Assembly (NCBI RefSeq): GCF_004851605.1
Contig: NZ_CP031093.1
Location: forward strand, 1,736,001-1,800,000
Direction of reading: 5' to 3'
From: Hydrocarboniclastica marina
GTDB taxonomy: Bacteria; Pseudomonadota; Gammaproteobacteria; Pseudomonadales; Oleiphilaceae
DNA: 64,000 nt
The notes beneath the pieces were generated by a model, which was not told the DNA's origin, made no database searches, and saw nothing but the letters and a program-made list of their open reading frames with translations. Positions 8,410 through 17,202 of the stretch are shown piece by piece; position 1 is the first letter of the stretch; every line of letters begins with the position of its first letter. The position numbers and the translations under genes are program-made.

Positions 8410-10098
8410 TCAGGTTTTCGCTTGGCGGGTAAGGTTCCGGCTCAGTACGATAACGGGCACGATACCGGCCAGCACAATAAAGAGGGCCGATAGCGCGCTT
8501 TGCTCCAGACGTTCGTCGGAGGCAAGCTGGTAGACGTGGGTGGCCAGCGTCTCAAAGTTGAAGGGGCGCAATATCAGCGTCGCGGGTAGCTCTTTCATAG
8601 TGTCTACAAAGACAACAAGCGCGGCGGTGATCAGACTCGTTCTGAGCATAGGCAGGTGGACGCGCCAGAGCGTCTGTCCAGGCGTGAAGCCCAGCGATCT
8701 GGACGCCATGTCCATGCTGGGCGTTATACGCTGCAGCCCGGTCTCCAGGCTTCCGGTCGCCACGACCAGAAACCGCACAGTGTATGCGTAGACCATCGCG
8801 AAAACGGTCCCGCTAAGCAACAAGCCTGTTCTTACGTCGAACCATTGCTCCATACGCAAGTCCAGCCAATTGTCGAAAGCGGCCAGAGGAATAATGACGC
8901 CCACCGCGATAACGGCGCCGGGCATCGCGTAACCTAGACTTGAGAACCGAATCAGCGTTCTCATCAGGCGCGTATCCTGAAGTCTGCGGCTGTAGGCAAG
9001 GAGGAGGCCGACGCTGAGTGTCGATATCGCGGCAAAAGCGGCAAGCATCAGGCTGTTGAGGCTGTAACGGAAGAATTCGATATTCCACGATTGTTCAAAG
9101 TATTGCCAGGCGAAGGTCACCAGCACGGAGGCAGGTAACAGGAAGCCCAGCAGAACCGGTGTAAGGCAGAGCAATACGCAGAGGAACTTGCGTCTGCCGG
9201 ACAGTTCGAAACGGTGTAGTTGCTGCCCGTGGTCGCGGCTGCCGTATTGCTCCTGTCTCCGTCGCGAGTACCGCTCCAGTGTCACCAGCAAGACCACGAA
9301 CGCCAACATTGTTACCGCAATCTGTGCAGCCCCGCCTATGTTGGACAGGTTTAGCCAGGTGTCGAAAAGCCCCGCTGTTAAACTGCGGACGGCAAAAAAA
9401 TCAACAGTCCCGAAGTCATTCAGCGCTTCCATCAGAACCAGCGAAAGGCCGACCGCAATTGCGGGACGGGCGATAGGCAGCACCACTGTCAGAAACGTCT
9501 TGTAGGCGCTACGTCCGAGGCTCCGACTGACCGCGAAGAGAGAGGGAGACTGCTCCAGGAAAGCCGCTCGTGCCAGCAGGTAGACATAGGGGTAGAGCAC
9601 CAGACTGAGCATTATGATAGCGCCACCCATTGAGCGTATCTCCGGAAAGGCGTAATCCGTCGGTCGCTGCCATTGAAAAAGCTCGCGCAGGGCGATCTGG
9701 ACGGGGCCGGCATAGTCCAGCATGTAGGTGTAAACGTAGGCGATGACATAGGCGGGAAAAGCAAAAGGAAGCAGCAGGGCCCATTCCATAATGCGTCGTC
9801 CCGGGAACTCACAAGTGGAAACCACCCAAGCGGTCGGAACGCCGATCAGGAAAGTCAGCAACCCGACGCCGCCCAGCAGCAACAAAGTGTTGGCTACATA
9901 AACAGGCAGGACGGTATTCACAAGATGAGGCCAGATATTCTCGTCGGGCGACACGGCGAGGTAGAAAACTGAGGCTACAGGAAGAGCAATAAGGAAGGTC
10001 ACGAAAACTGCCGCCAGGACCCAGCGGGTAGTCAGCCGCCTGCGTTGCAGGTGCGGTACCTCGATCGGAGCGGATAGAACGGCTGAGTCAGCTGACAA
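8410..10098 (-). CDS. fbpB: Ferric iron ABC transporter permease, fused double-domain (FbpB/SfuB type)
   Basis: The 562-aa protein carries two binding-protein-dependent transport permease domains in one chain, about residues 60-270 and 335-550, with roughly 12 membrane segments. This duplicated layout is typical of FbpB/SfuB permeases that move Fe3+ delivered by an FbpA-type protein. It lies 126 nt downstream of the binding-protein gene on the same strand, with a terminator hairpin in between. The start is an apparent TTG with GAGG about 10 nt upstream; no ATG is available near the N-terminus. No ATPase gene (fbpC) follows: the next gene is convergent. Confidence 0.88.
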   Translation of the reverse strand: MSADSAVLSAPIEVPHLQRRRLTTRWVLAAVFVTFLIALPVASVFYLAVSPDENIWPHLVNTVLPVYVANTLLLLGGVGLLTFLIGVPTAWVVSTCEFPGRRIMEWALLLPFAFPAYVIAYVYTYMLDYAGPVQIALRELFQWQRPTDYAFPEIRSMGGAIIMLSLVLYPYVYLLARAAFLEQSPSLFAVSRSLGRSAYKTFLTVVLPIARPAIAVGLSLVLMEALNDFGTVDFFAVRSLTAGLFDTWLNLSNIGGAAQIAVTMLAFVVLLVTLERYSRRRQEQYGSRDHGQQLHRFELSGRRKFLCVLLCLTPVLLGFLLPASVLVTFAWQYFEQSWNIEFFRYSLNSLMLAAFAAISTLSVGLLLAYSRRLQDTRLMRTLIRFSSLGYAMPGAVIAVGVIIPLAAFDNWLDLRMEQWFDVRTGLLLSGTVFAMVYAYTVRFLVVATGSLETGLQRITPSMDMASRSLGFTPGQTLWRVHLPMLRTSLITAALVVFVDTMKELPATLILRPFNFETLATHVYQLASDERLEQSALSALFIVLAGIVPVIVLSRNLTRQAKT

Positions 10099-10137
10099 CG
10101 CTCGTGTACCTCTGCATCGGGTCCTGGAAACAGAAAA

Positions 10138-10165
10138 CCCCCGAAGGCCGTCGGGCTTCCGGGGG
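10138..10165 (-). terminator. Attenuating terminator between fbpA and fbpB
   Basis: A GC-rich hairpin with about 12 paired bases (GGGGGAAG ... CTTCGGGGG on the minus strand, short loop) is followed by TTTTCTG. It lies between the binding-protein and permease genes. It probably stops much of the transcription from the fbpA promoter, giving more binding protein than permease, as is common in ABC import operons. Confidence 0.75.
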
Positions 10166-10224
10166 AACTCAATTTGTGGCGACTGTCACGTCACAGTAGA
10201 ACCGCAATCACCAAGTCGCGCATA

Positions 10225-11247
10225 TCAGTTATCGTAGCCAACCCGGTCGACCATTTTAACTGCGGCTTCACGGTACTTCGCGATCTCGTCAAGTGGCAGG
10301 TCATCCGCTTTAAAGTCACCCCACTCTGAAACAATCGAAGCGGGCGTTACACCCTCCCGTACGGGATACTCATAGTTGAGGTCGGCGTACATCTGCTGAG
10401 CTTCCTCGCCCGACAGGAACTCAAGAAACGCCATAGCATTCTCCCGGTTGGGTGCGTGCTTTGCGATCGCAGCGCCGCTCAGATTGACATGGGTGCCGCG
10501 CCCGTCCTGGTTGGGAAAGACAAGTCGTGCCGCTTCAGCCGGGCCTTTCTGTTCCGGATCGCTAAGCATGACGCCATAGTAGTAGCTGTTGCCTACGGCG
10601 ACGTCGCACACGCCTTCCGCGATAGCGCGGATCTGGTCGCGATCTCCACCCTGGGGCTTGCGAGCGAGGTTGTCTTTGAGGCCTCTGAGCCACTTTTCGG
10701 TTTCCGCTTCGCCATGATGAGCGATCATTGAGGCGATAAGCGCGACGTTGTAGTCCTGCTTGCCACTGCGGGTGCACACGCGATCGTTCCAGCGATTATC
10801 GGCGAGATCCTCATAGCGGGTTATTTCGCCTTCCTCCACGCGATCTTTGGAGGTGTAGATAACCCGCGCACGACGGGTCAGCCCGAACCACTTGCCTTCG
10901 GGATGACGATACTCGGCAGGGATGTTTTTGTTCAGGGTCTCGGAGTCGACCGCAAGGCTAAGATCTTTGCTCGCAAGCTCGTCAAGACGACCAATATCGA
11001 CGGTCAGCACGACATCTGCCGGGCTGTTACGGCCTTCCCGTTCCAGGCGCTCAAGGATGCCCTGTTTGGCAAAGACGACATTTACTTTGATGCCGGTTTC
11101 CTCGGAAAACGCATCAATCAGCGGCTGGATCAAATAAGGCTGACGATAGGAGTAGACGTTGACATCTTCAGCTGCAAACCCTGCCACAGGCGCTGCCATG
11201 GTCAGACAGGTCAATGTGCCGCATAGCCAACTCTTAAGATTCTTCAT
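10225..11247 (-). CDS. fbpA: Ferric iron-binding periplasmic protein (FbpA/FutA type)
   Basis: This 340-aa protein binds Fe3+ in the periplasm and hands it to the FbpB permease. It has a signal peptide (cleavage likely after VAGFA, residues about 20-25). Mature motifs include VYSYRQ at the N-terminus and GNSYYYGVM near residues 220-228; the paired tyrosines are the usual iron ligands of this family. A Fur-box-like sequence lies 35-56 bp upstream of the ATG, which fits iron-repressed expression. The ATG at 11247 is preceded by GGAG at about 12 nt. The uptake ATPase must be encoded elsewhere. Confidence 0.92.
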   Translation of the reverse strand: MKNLKSWLCGTLTCLTMAAPVAGFAAEDVNVYSYRQPYLIQPLIDAFSEETGIKVNVVFAKQGILERLEREGRNSPADVVLTVDIGRLDELASKDLSLAVDSETLNKNIPAEYRHPEGKWFGLTRRARVIYTSKDRVEEGEITRYEDLADNRWNDRVCTRSGKQDYNVALIASMIAHHGEAETEKWLRGLKDNLARKPQGGDRDQIRAIAEGVCDVAVGNSYYYGVMLSDPEQKGPAEAARLVFPNQDGRGTHVNLSGAAIAKHAPNRENAMAFLEFLSGEEAQQMYADLNYEYPVREGVTPASIVSEWGDFKADDLPLDEIAKYREAAVKMVDRVGYDN

Positions 11248-11281
11248 ACCCTGTTCCAGCTCCCTGATAGATATACGTAGT

Positions 11282-11303
11282 AATAACGATAAACATTCTC
11301 ATT
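11282..11303 (-). promoter_or_regulatory. Fur box upstream of fbpA
   Basis: On the minus strand the sequence AATGAGAATGTTTATC followed by GTTATT closely resembles the Fur operator (GATAATGATAATCATTATC family). It lies just upstream of the iron-binding-protein gene, where iron-loaded Fur would block transcription. The rest of the 11248-11588 gap holds no gene that I can support. Confidence 0.7.
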
Positions 11304-11588
11304 GTCCGTCCTGGCAAAGTCAAGCGAGCAATGCAGCGCAGGGCGTTACGTGGAGCCCCAGCTGTTCAGATCAGAGAGGCAATCATACATTCGCTGAGAG
11401 AGAGTCGGGCGAAGCTGGTTTGGCCTCTTTTTGAGCAGGACAGCTCAATGTCTGCAAAAAATGGCGCGACAGCCCAGTGGCGGGGCTATGCTTGAAAGCA
11501 GACGTGCCATACTATCGCGGTGTCTTTTCCGCGCGGCGGTTTCAGACCCGGCTACAGGGTCCCTACAGGAGCCATGCTAGAGTTCGTT

Positions 11589-11846
11589 ATGACCAACCGA
11601 AGAGAATTCGCTCGAACTGCGATGAACGCCTCTGTAAAGGTTTGCCATCCGCTTATTGGTGAGGCGATCTATAAGACCCGGGACATTTCCGACGGCGGTA
11701 TATACGTTGTTGCCGAGTCAGACCGTTATCCACCGCTCGGTGACCACGTTCAGGTTCAGGTTCAGGGTCTGCCGGTGGCTGCGCCGACGGTGACAATGGA
11801 AATAGTGCGCCATGGCGGGGATGGTTATGGCCTGCAGTTCGTCTGA
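11589..11846 (+). CDS. PilZ-domain protein
   Basis: The short protein (85 aa from this start) is one PilZ domain. The N-terminal RREFAR carries the arginines that bind c-di-GMP (RxxxR-like), and DISDGGIYV near residue 35 matches the (D/N)xSxxG motif. It probably changes shape or partner when c-di-GMP binds. I chose the ATG at 11589 because RREFAR then starts at residue 4 and AGAG lies 6 nt upstream; an ATG at 11574 has AGGAG only 2 nt away. It is followed after 17 bp by a lipoprotein gene and may be co-transcribed with it. Confidence 0.78.
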   Translation: MTNRREFARTAMNASVKVCHPLIGEAIYKTRDISDGGIYVVAESDRYPPLGDHVQVQVQGLPVAAPTVTMEIVRHGGDGYGLQFV

Positions 11847-11863
11847 TCAGGAAAATTGACGTT

Positions 11864-12502
11864 ATGTTTGGCAAAGCGAAGGGTTGTGTTTGGGTAGGAC
11901 TCTCAAGGGTAGCGCCGGCACTGCTATTTTTGGGATGGCTCAGTGGCTGTGCTTCTTATGAAGCACACTATAGTAAGTTCCAGGGCGTAAACTCTTCGGG
12001 TGAGGAACGCTCCTTTCTGCTGAGTTGGCAGACCAAGCGCTACCCGTCGTGGTCGCTGGGCGAGGATGAGTCAACGCCGGTACGTCTGCAGACTCAGTGT
12101 AGTGAGCGCGAGTGGCTTATCCGGGACAAATATACGGACGTGTGTGAGGCCAACGAGCGTCTGGCGGACCCAACCGCGCTTGCATCCATCAGAGCTTGTG
12201 GTATCCCAGGTAAAGATCTGGACAGGCAGGGCCGGCCGATCACGGAGCCCGGATATCAATGCATGGGCCTGTCGGACGCCCAGGGGGCCGATACAATTCT
12301 TGGGCTGGGGCGAGAGGTGCGCCTGACCGTTAGCTGCTTTCCGGACCAGGCCGTTCGGCAAAGCGAAGACGGGGCTGTGGGAACCGATTACCTGAAGCCG
12401 TCTGTTATTCCTTATAATCTGCCGATACGAACTGTTCCTTTATATAGCATCCGCGAGAAGTTACCCGAGCTGGATGACAAGGTTTGCCCTGAAGATCCAT
12501 AA
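11864..12502 (+). CDS. Predicted lipoprotein of unknown function
   Basis: The 212-aa product has a hydrophobic signal and a lipobox ending LSGC at about residue 29, so it is probably membrane-anchored. The mature part has seven further cysteines, spread over about 130 residues, which suggests disulfides in the periplasm. I do not recognise a domain. It follows the PilZ gene by 17 bp on the same strand and precedes the HD-GYP gene by 231 bp. That AT-rich gap holds only a short inverted repeat. Confidence 0.75.
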   Translation: MFGKAKGCVWVGLSRVAPALLFLGWLSGCASYEAHYSKFQGVNSSGEERSFLLSWQTKRYPSWSLGEDESTPVRLQTQCSEREWLIRDKYTDVCEANERLADPTALASIRACGIPGKDLDRQGRPITEPGYQCMGLSDAQGADTILGLGREVRLTVSCFPDQAVRQSEDGAVGTDYLKPSVIPYNLPIRTVPLYSIREKLPELDDKVCPEDP

Positions 12503-12693
12503 ATATTTTTAACAAAAGCCCGTAACATTCCTGTTTTAAGAGGATAAATATGTAAACGGCAAATACAGGAAAAATTGAAAACAGTCTGTTTTACAAAATT
12601 TTGCAAATAGCCACACCCTGCAATGTGTCGCAGACGACATGTAACCAACCGACACGCCATTACAATTGAGTCTTTCCCCGCCCGTGAGAAAAT

Positions 12694-12713
12694 GTCACTT
12701 ATGGAAAAGTGAC
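12694..12713. repeat. Short inverted repeat upstream of the HD-GYP gene
   Basis: GTCACTT and AAGTGAC form a perfect 7-bp inverted repeat with a 6-bp spacer, ending 20 bp before the HD-GYP start codon. It could be an operator or an mRNA hairpin near the ribosome site. No regulator can be named. Confidence 0.45.
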
Positions 12714-12733
12714 TTCAGCGAGGCAAAGGCATC

Positions 12734-14026
12734 ATGGGCGTCCACCAGAAAAAGATTCCGGTCCAGGAACTGACGATTGGCATGTTCGTGTCCGACCTCG
12801 ACCGTCCATGGCACCAGACGCCGTTCCCGATCCAGGGGTTTTACGTCAAGACCGACGATGAGATCCGGGCCCTGACGAGCTACTGCAAAGCCGTCTATGT
12901 TGATGTGGCTGAAAAACAGAGTTCGGCCGAGTCCTCTCTGGCGACATTTGGAGCCAGAGGCAGGCGCGAAGCTGAGAAAAGCCTGAAACTTCCCCCCATT
13001 CAGGTTCGCAACCCCCGACAGTACGAAATCGTTAATCCGATCCAGCGTGAGCTTAAGCCAGCGGAAAAAGTGTTAACGGAGGTGCAGGAGTCTTTGGCCA
13101 AGCTGTATGGTCAGGCCAGAGCCGGCGCAACGCTTACACCCAAGGTTGTGGAAAAAGCTGCGGAGGGAATGGTCAACAGTATTCTGCGCAACCCGGACGC
13201 TTTGCTGTGGCTGACGCGGGTCAGGCTGCGGGACGAACATACCTATACCCACTCCATGAATACCGCGGTGTGGGCGCTTGTGTTTGGTCGGCAACTGGGC
13301 TTTCAGCCGGACATTCTCAGGCAGCTTGGCGCCGGTGCGTTGCTTTCCCAGGTCGGCAAGGCTCAACTTCCAGCAAATCTGTTTAAACCAGAAACCGAGA
13401 TGACCAGCGACGAGCTGAAGTTGTATCGCGGGTACCCTGAGACAGGTGCGCGCATGCTTGACGCGGCAGGCATGCCACCTGCGGTGGTTGGGCTTGTGCG
13501 ACACCATCGCGAACGCCATAACGGCAATGGCTTTCCTCAGGGCCTGACCGGCGAAAAAATTCCATTACTCGCCAAGGTTGCATCGCTTGCTGATCACTAC
13601 CAGGCGCTGGTAGAGCCTCGTGGCGACATTGCTCCGCTCATGCCGGCTCAGGCCGTAGGCCGCCTCTACGAAGCGCGCAATTCAGAGTTTCAGGAAGATC
13701 TGGTCGAGCGCTTTATTCAGGCGGTAGGTGTCTATCCCACCGGGACGATTGTGACGCTTTCAGACAATAGGGTTGGCGTAGTGCTCTCGCATAGGCCAAA
13801 CCGCCGACTCTGGCCCAAGATCATGCTCATGACGGATCAGGAGCGCCAGCCTCTCAAGGCCGGCAAGGTCATTGACATGGCGGAGTATAACGAAGGGCGA
13901 TCGAACGGAGAGGCTCTGCAGATTGCAGGATGTCTGCCATACGATACGGCGGGGGTTGATCCTTCTGAATATGGCGTTAGTGAGTCCTCACCCAGCCGCT
14001 GGAACTGGCGCAAACTTGTAGGCTAG
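12734..14026 (+). CDS. DUF3391 plus degenerate HD-GYP domain protein
   Basis: The 430-aa protein has an N-terminal DUF3391-like region (residues about 1-90) and an HD-GYP-like region (about 140-330). Active HD-GYP enzymes cleave c-di-GMP using a chain of His/Asp metal ligands. Here the signature HD is replaced by SQ in LLSQVGK (about 205-206), the next ligand histidine by Y in GYPETG (about 234), the HHE motif reads HHRER, and GYP is GFP. The first His (about 173) and the late Asp (about 287) remain. It probably does not cleave c-di-GMP and may act as a binding or scaffold protein. The start ATG at 12734 has a purine-rich GAGG about 11 nt upstream. Confidence 0.82.
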   Translation: MGVHQKKIPVQELTIGMFVSDLDRPWHQTPFPIQGFYVKTDDEIRALTSYCKAVYVDVAEKQSSAESSLATFGARGRREAEKSLKLPPIQVRNPRQYEIVNPIQRELKPAEKVLTEVQESLAKLYGQARAGATLTPKVVEKAAEGMVNSILRNPDALLWLTRVRLRDEHTYTHSMNTAVWALVFGRQLGFQPDILRQLGAGALLSQVGKAQLPANLFKPETEMTSDELKLYRGYPETGARMLDAAGMPPAVVGLVRHHRERHNGNGFPQGLTGEKIPLLAKVASLADHYQALVEPRGDIAPLMPAQAVGRLYEARNSEFQEDLVERFIQAVGVYPTGTIVTLSDNRVGVVLSHRPNRRLWPKIMLMTDQERQPLKAGKVIDMAEYNEGRSNGEALQIAGCLPYDTAGVDPSEYGVSESSPSRWNWRKLVG

Positions 14027-14066
14027 TAGCCCGCGCGCAATTCGTCGTCCAGGGCAGGGGCCGACG

Positions 14067-15218
14067 TCAGTCGGTGATAACAGGCTTAACCTGAGACTGG
14101 TACCAGCGATAGTCACCATCGGGTCGGAATGAAAGCCTGACTTCGCCCTCAGACCCTGGCTCGCCCGTAACAAAAAAGTCTACCTCTTTCGTCTGCGCGC
14201 TCCAGCTGTGAACCTCGACGGCCTCGGGATTTAGGGCAATAGCCTCAAGCGCTGTCAAGTCCAGCCTGCCATCGTGGGACCGCACGTTGATAGTTTTCAG
14301 GCTGGTATCCGACGCTGGAATAGTGAACTCGAACGGCGTTACGTAGTATTCCCGGCCAAGCTGACTGTTTATCTGTTCTGTTTCTCGCAGCAAAAAAGTC
14401 TCGACCCGGTCCGTACCGTAGTCATCCAAATACCGGGTAGCATTCTCAATGTCGCGGTTCTGATCTTCCAGATCCTTTATCTGATCGGCTATTTCTTCAT
14501 ACTCGGGCGTTCCCGGCGTGCGGTTCGCCAACTCCGCTTTCAGAGCGTCGATTTCGCTTTGCCCGTTGGGCTCGTCGCAACGCTCATCCTCCGCGGGATA
14601 AAAGCAGACCTGTTCCAGCACGCGAGTGATAGGGCTGGCTGGCGTTACCGCAGCGAACGCGTTGACGTTCTGGGTGAAGTCTACGCTCTGGCCTTCGGGC
14701 AGGGCAGCCAACTGCTGGTTGAATTGCTGGATGACGCGGTCGGTTATACGTATGTTGTTTTTCTCGTTACCGTCGCCCGCCAGCCTGGTGGTCTTGTCGT
14801 TATCAAGCGCCAGCAACAACCGTGTGATATTGATCGTCTCAGCATCTTCTGCGGCGATACGCGCTTCAGTCAGAGTATGCGTGCTGAGCCCATTCTCGTT
14901 GGTGCTGCCAGTTCGCAGCTGCTCGCGGTTTTCTGCCGAGAAATCGATCGGTGTGAGAAACGGTTTTGCTGGCACATCACTTGCCAACAGGAGGTCTCCG
15001 AGCCAGAAACTGACCGTCTCGCCCTCGTAGTACTGAAACTCCCCGTCGGCGTTGGTCGTCCCTGCCTGGCTGGCGGTCTGGTACCTCAGCCCCTCTATTC
15101 CTGTGACGGTAAGACGGCCCGTTTCGGTGTCGTTATCGCTGCCGCTGTCACCGTCCAGGCAGCCTCCCAGAGCAAGGGAAGCGACCAGTAGAGGCAGTGC
15201 GAACGTCTTTTTTGTCAC
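14067..15218 (-). CDS. Predicted lipoprotein of unknown function
   Basis: This 383-aa lipoprotein has a clear signal and lipobox (LALGGC, Cys at residue 20) followed by an acidic, Gly/Ser/Asp-rich linker. An early part (about residues 35-80) has a YQTxSQxGTTxxDGEFxY pattern that resembles short beta repeats in surface lipoproteins. The middle (about 235-275) is rich in charged residues and probably forms a coiled coil. Similar proteins occur in Marinobacter, as far as I recall, without known function. It is convergent with the HD-GYP gene and divergent from the YadGH exporter genes. Confidence 0.75.
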   Translation of the reverse strand: MTKKTFALPLLVASLALGGCLDGDSGSDNDTETGRLTVTGIEGLRYQTASQAGTTNADGEFQYYEGETVSFWLGDLLLASDVPAKPFLTPIDFSAENREQLRTGSTNENGLSTHTLTEARIAAEDAETINITRLLLALDNDKTTRLAGDGNEKNNIRITDRVIQQFNQQLAALPEGQSVDFTQNVNAFAAVTPASPITRVLEQVCFYPAEDERCDEPNGQSEIDALKAELANRTPGTPEYEEIADQIKDLEDQNRDIENATRYLDDYGTDRVETFLLRETEQINSQLGREYYVTPFEFTIPASDTSLKTINVRSHDGRLDLTALEAIALNPEAVEVHSWSAQTKEVDFFVTGEPGSEGEVRLSFRPDGDYRWYQSQVKPVITD

Positions 15219-15456
15219 GGTAGGTCCTTGGTTTTATTCACGATGTCTGCGAGGAGAAAACGGCGTGATCGGGTTTCGAACGCCAGTGCCGGAGCACGGG
15301 GTTAGGGTTCTTTCCCAACGGAGAATTATAAGCGCCCCCTCCAGATTCTTTGTAGAATCCCGTCGCAGTTTTCCATGTGGGGTTGAAAAAGGGCGCTACG
15401 ACGCAACTTAAGGCTGTCGCCCCGGAAAAACCGCCTGACCGGAACAGGATCTATCC

Positions 15457-16395
15457 ATGACCGACGCTTTATTGATACAGAACCTCCGTAAAGTTTACGA
15501 CGGTGGTTTCACAGCGCTGAAGGGCGTCGACCTGCGCGTGCGCCAAGGTGACTTTTTTGCGCTGCTCGGCCCCAACGGGGCTGGCAAGTCGACCATACTC
15601 GGGATCGTGTCATCGTTAGTCAACAAGTCTTCTGGCCGGGTAGAGGTTTTCGGGTTCGATATTGACAGTGACCTTGCAAAAGCCAAGTCCCATCTGGGTG
15701 TTGTGCCGCAAGAGTTCAACTTCAATCAGTTTGAGAAGGTCGAAGACATTGTTGTAACCCAGGCGGGTTACTACGGCATTCCCGAGAAGCGCGCACGGCG
15801 CACAGCTGAACACTTTCTCCGTAAGCTGGGGCTCTGGGATAAGCGCCAGTCTCCGGCCCGGCTGCTTTCCGGTGGCATGAAGCGTCGCCTGATGATTGCA
15901 CGCGCGCTGGTGCATGAACCCCGCGTGCTGATCCTTGATGAACCGACCGCGGGCGTAGACATCGAATTGCGCCGCTCCATGTGGCAGTTTATGCAGGAAA
16001 TTAACCGCCAGGGCGTAACCATCATATTGACCACCCATTACCTCGAAGAGGCGGAAGCCCTGTGTCGGAATATAGCCATCATCGACCAGGGCGAAATTCT
16101 CAAAAACACCAGCAAGCGTGAGTTGCTGCAGCAGCTGCACCGGGAAACATTCGTCCTCGATATTGAACAGGAACTCACCGAAGCGCCTCAGCTGGACGGT
16201 TACCCGCTCCGGCTTACCGCCGAAGGTGCTCTGGAGATTGAAGTTGACAAGCAGCAGGGACTCAACCGGGCGTTTGAGTCGCTCTCAAGTCTGGGCTTGA
16301 AGGTGCTGAGCATGCGGACTCAATCGAACCGTCTGGAGGAGCTGTTTCTGCGGCTGGTGCAGGAGAATGCGCGGGCCAAGGAGGGCACATCATGA
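15457..16395 (+). CDS. yadG: ABC-2 type exporter ATP-binding protein (YadG type)
   Basis: The 312-aa ATPase has Walker A GPNGAGKST (about residues 38-46), signature LLSGGMKRR (about 142-150) and Walker B VLILDEPTAG (about 165-174), plus a C-terminal extension typical of ABC-2 exporters. It partners with the permease encoded next: the two genes overlap by 4 bp (ATGA). E. coli YadGH is the nearest named pair. The exported substrate is unknown. The 238-bp gap upstream holds no gene. Confidence 0.88.
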   Translation: MTDALLIQNLRKVYDGGFTALKGVDLRVRQGDFFALLGPNGAGKSTILGIVSSLVNKSSGRVEVFGFDIDSDLAKAKSHLGVVPQEFNFNQFEKVEDIVVTQAGYYGIPEKRARRTAEHFLRKLGLWDKRQSPARLLSGGMKRRLMIARALVHEPRVLILDEPTAGVDIELRRSMWQFMQEINRQGVTIILTTHYLEEAEALCRNIAIIDQGEILKNTSKRELLQQLHRETFVLDIEQELTEAPQLDGYPLRLTAEGALEIEVDKQQGLNRAFESLSSLGLKVLSMRTQSNRLEELFLRLVQENARAKEGTS

Positions 16396-17165
16396 GTCCT
16401 TCTGCGCTCTGGGTAGCGTTTTGCACAATCGTTGTCCGGGAGGTCCGGCGGTTCACCCGGATCTGGCCGCAAACGTTGCTGCCGCCAGCGGTGACCATGA
16501 CGCTGTACTTCGTGATTTTCGGCAATCTGATTGGCTCACGCATTGGCGAGATGGGCGGCTTTACCTACATGGAGTTTATCGTGCCGGGGCTGATCATGAT
16601 GTCGGTTATCACCAACTCATACACCAACGTCGTGTCATCATTCTTCAGCATGAAGTTCCAGCGCTCCATAGAAGAGCTTCTGGTTTCGCCCGTCCCCAAC
16701 TGGACAATCCTGCTGGGCTACGTATTTGGGGGCATGACCCGCGGCATTCTTATAGGTGTCATTGTCACCTTACTTTCCCTGGCATTCACCACACTGGCGC
16801 TACACAGCATTGGTGTCGTGGTGGCGACAGTTTTTCTGACCTCTATGCTTTTTGCGCTGGGGGGCTTCGTCAATGCCATGTTTGCGACCAAATTCGACGA
16901 TATTTCCATAGTGCCGACTTTTATCCTGACGCCGCTAACTTACCTCGGCGGGGTATTCTACTCCATCGATATGCTCCCGCCGTTCTGGCAGGCCGTATCC
17001 CAGGCTAATCCGATCCTTTATATGGTCAATGCATTTCGTTACGGCGTGCTGGGCGTCTCGGACGTTAATATCGGGTTCGCGCTTTCGATGATCGCCATCT
17101 TTATCGCTATTCTTTTTGTCCTGTGCCTGGCGCTGCTACGCCGTGGCAAGGGAATACGCCATTAG
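16392..17165 (+). CDS. yadH: ABC-2 type exporter permease (YadH type)
   Basis: This 257-aa inner-membrane protein has six likely membrane segments and the ABC-2 permease pattern: an amphipathic N-terminus, the segment MEFIVPGLI and a PLTYLGGVFYS motif near residues 180-190. It forms the exporter with the YadG-type ATPase whose stop overlaps its start. queF begins 37 nt downstream and may share the transcript. Confidence 0.88.
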   Translation: MSPSALWVAFCTIVVREVRRFTRIWPQTLLPPAVTMTLYFVIFGNLIGSRIGEMGGFTYMEFIVPGLIMMSVITNSYTNVVSSFFSMKFQRSIEELLVSPVPNWTILLGYVFGGMTRGILIGVIVTLLSLAFTTLALHSIGVVVATVFLTSMLFALGGFVNAMFATKFDDISIVPTFILTPLTYLGGVFYSIDMLPPFWQAVSQANPILYMVNAFRYGVLGVSDVNIGFALSMIAIFIAILFVLCLALLRRGKGIRH

Positions 17166-17202
17166 ACGCCACGGTTTATACGCCATGTTTGAGAGAGCCA
17201 CT

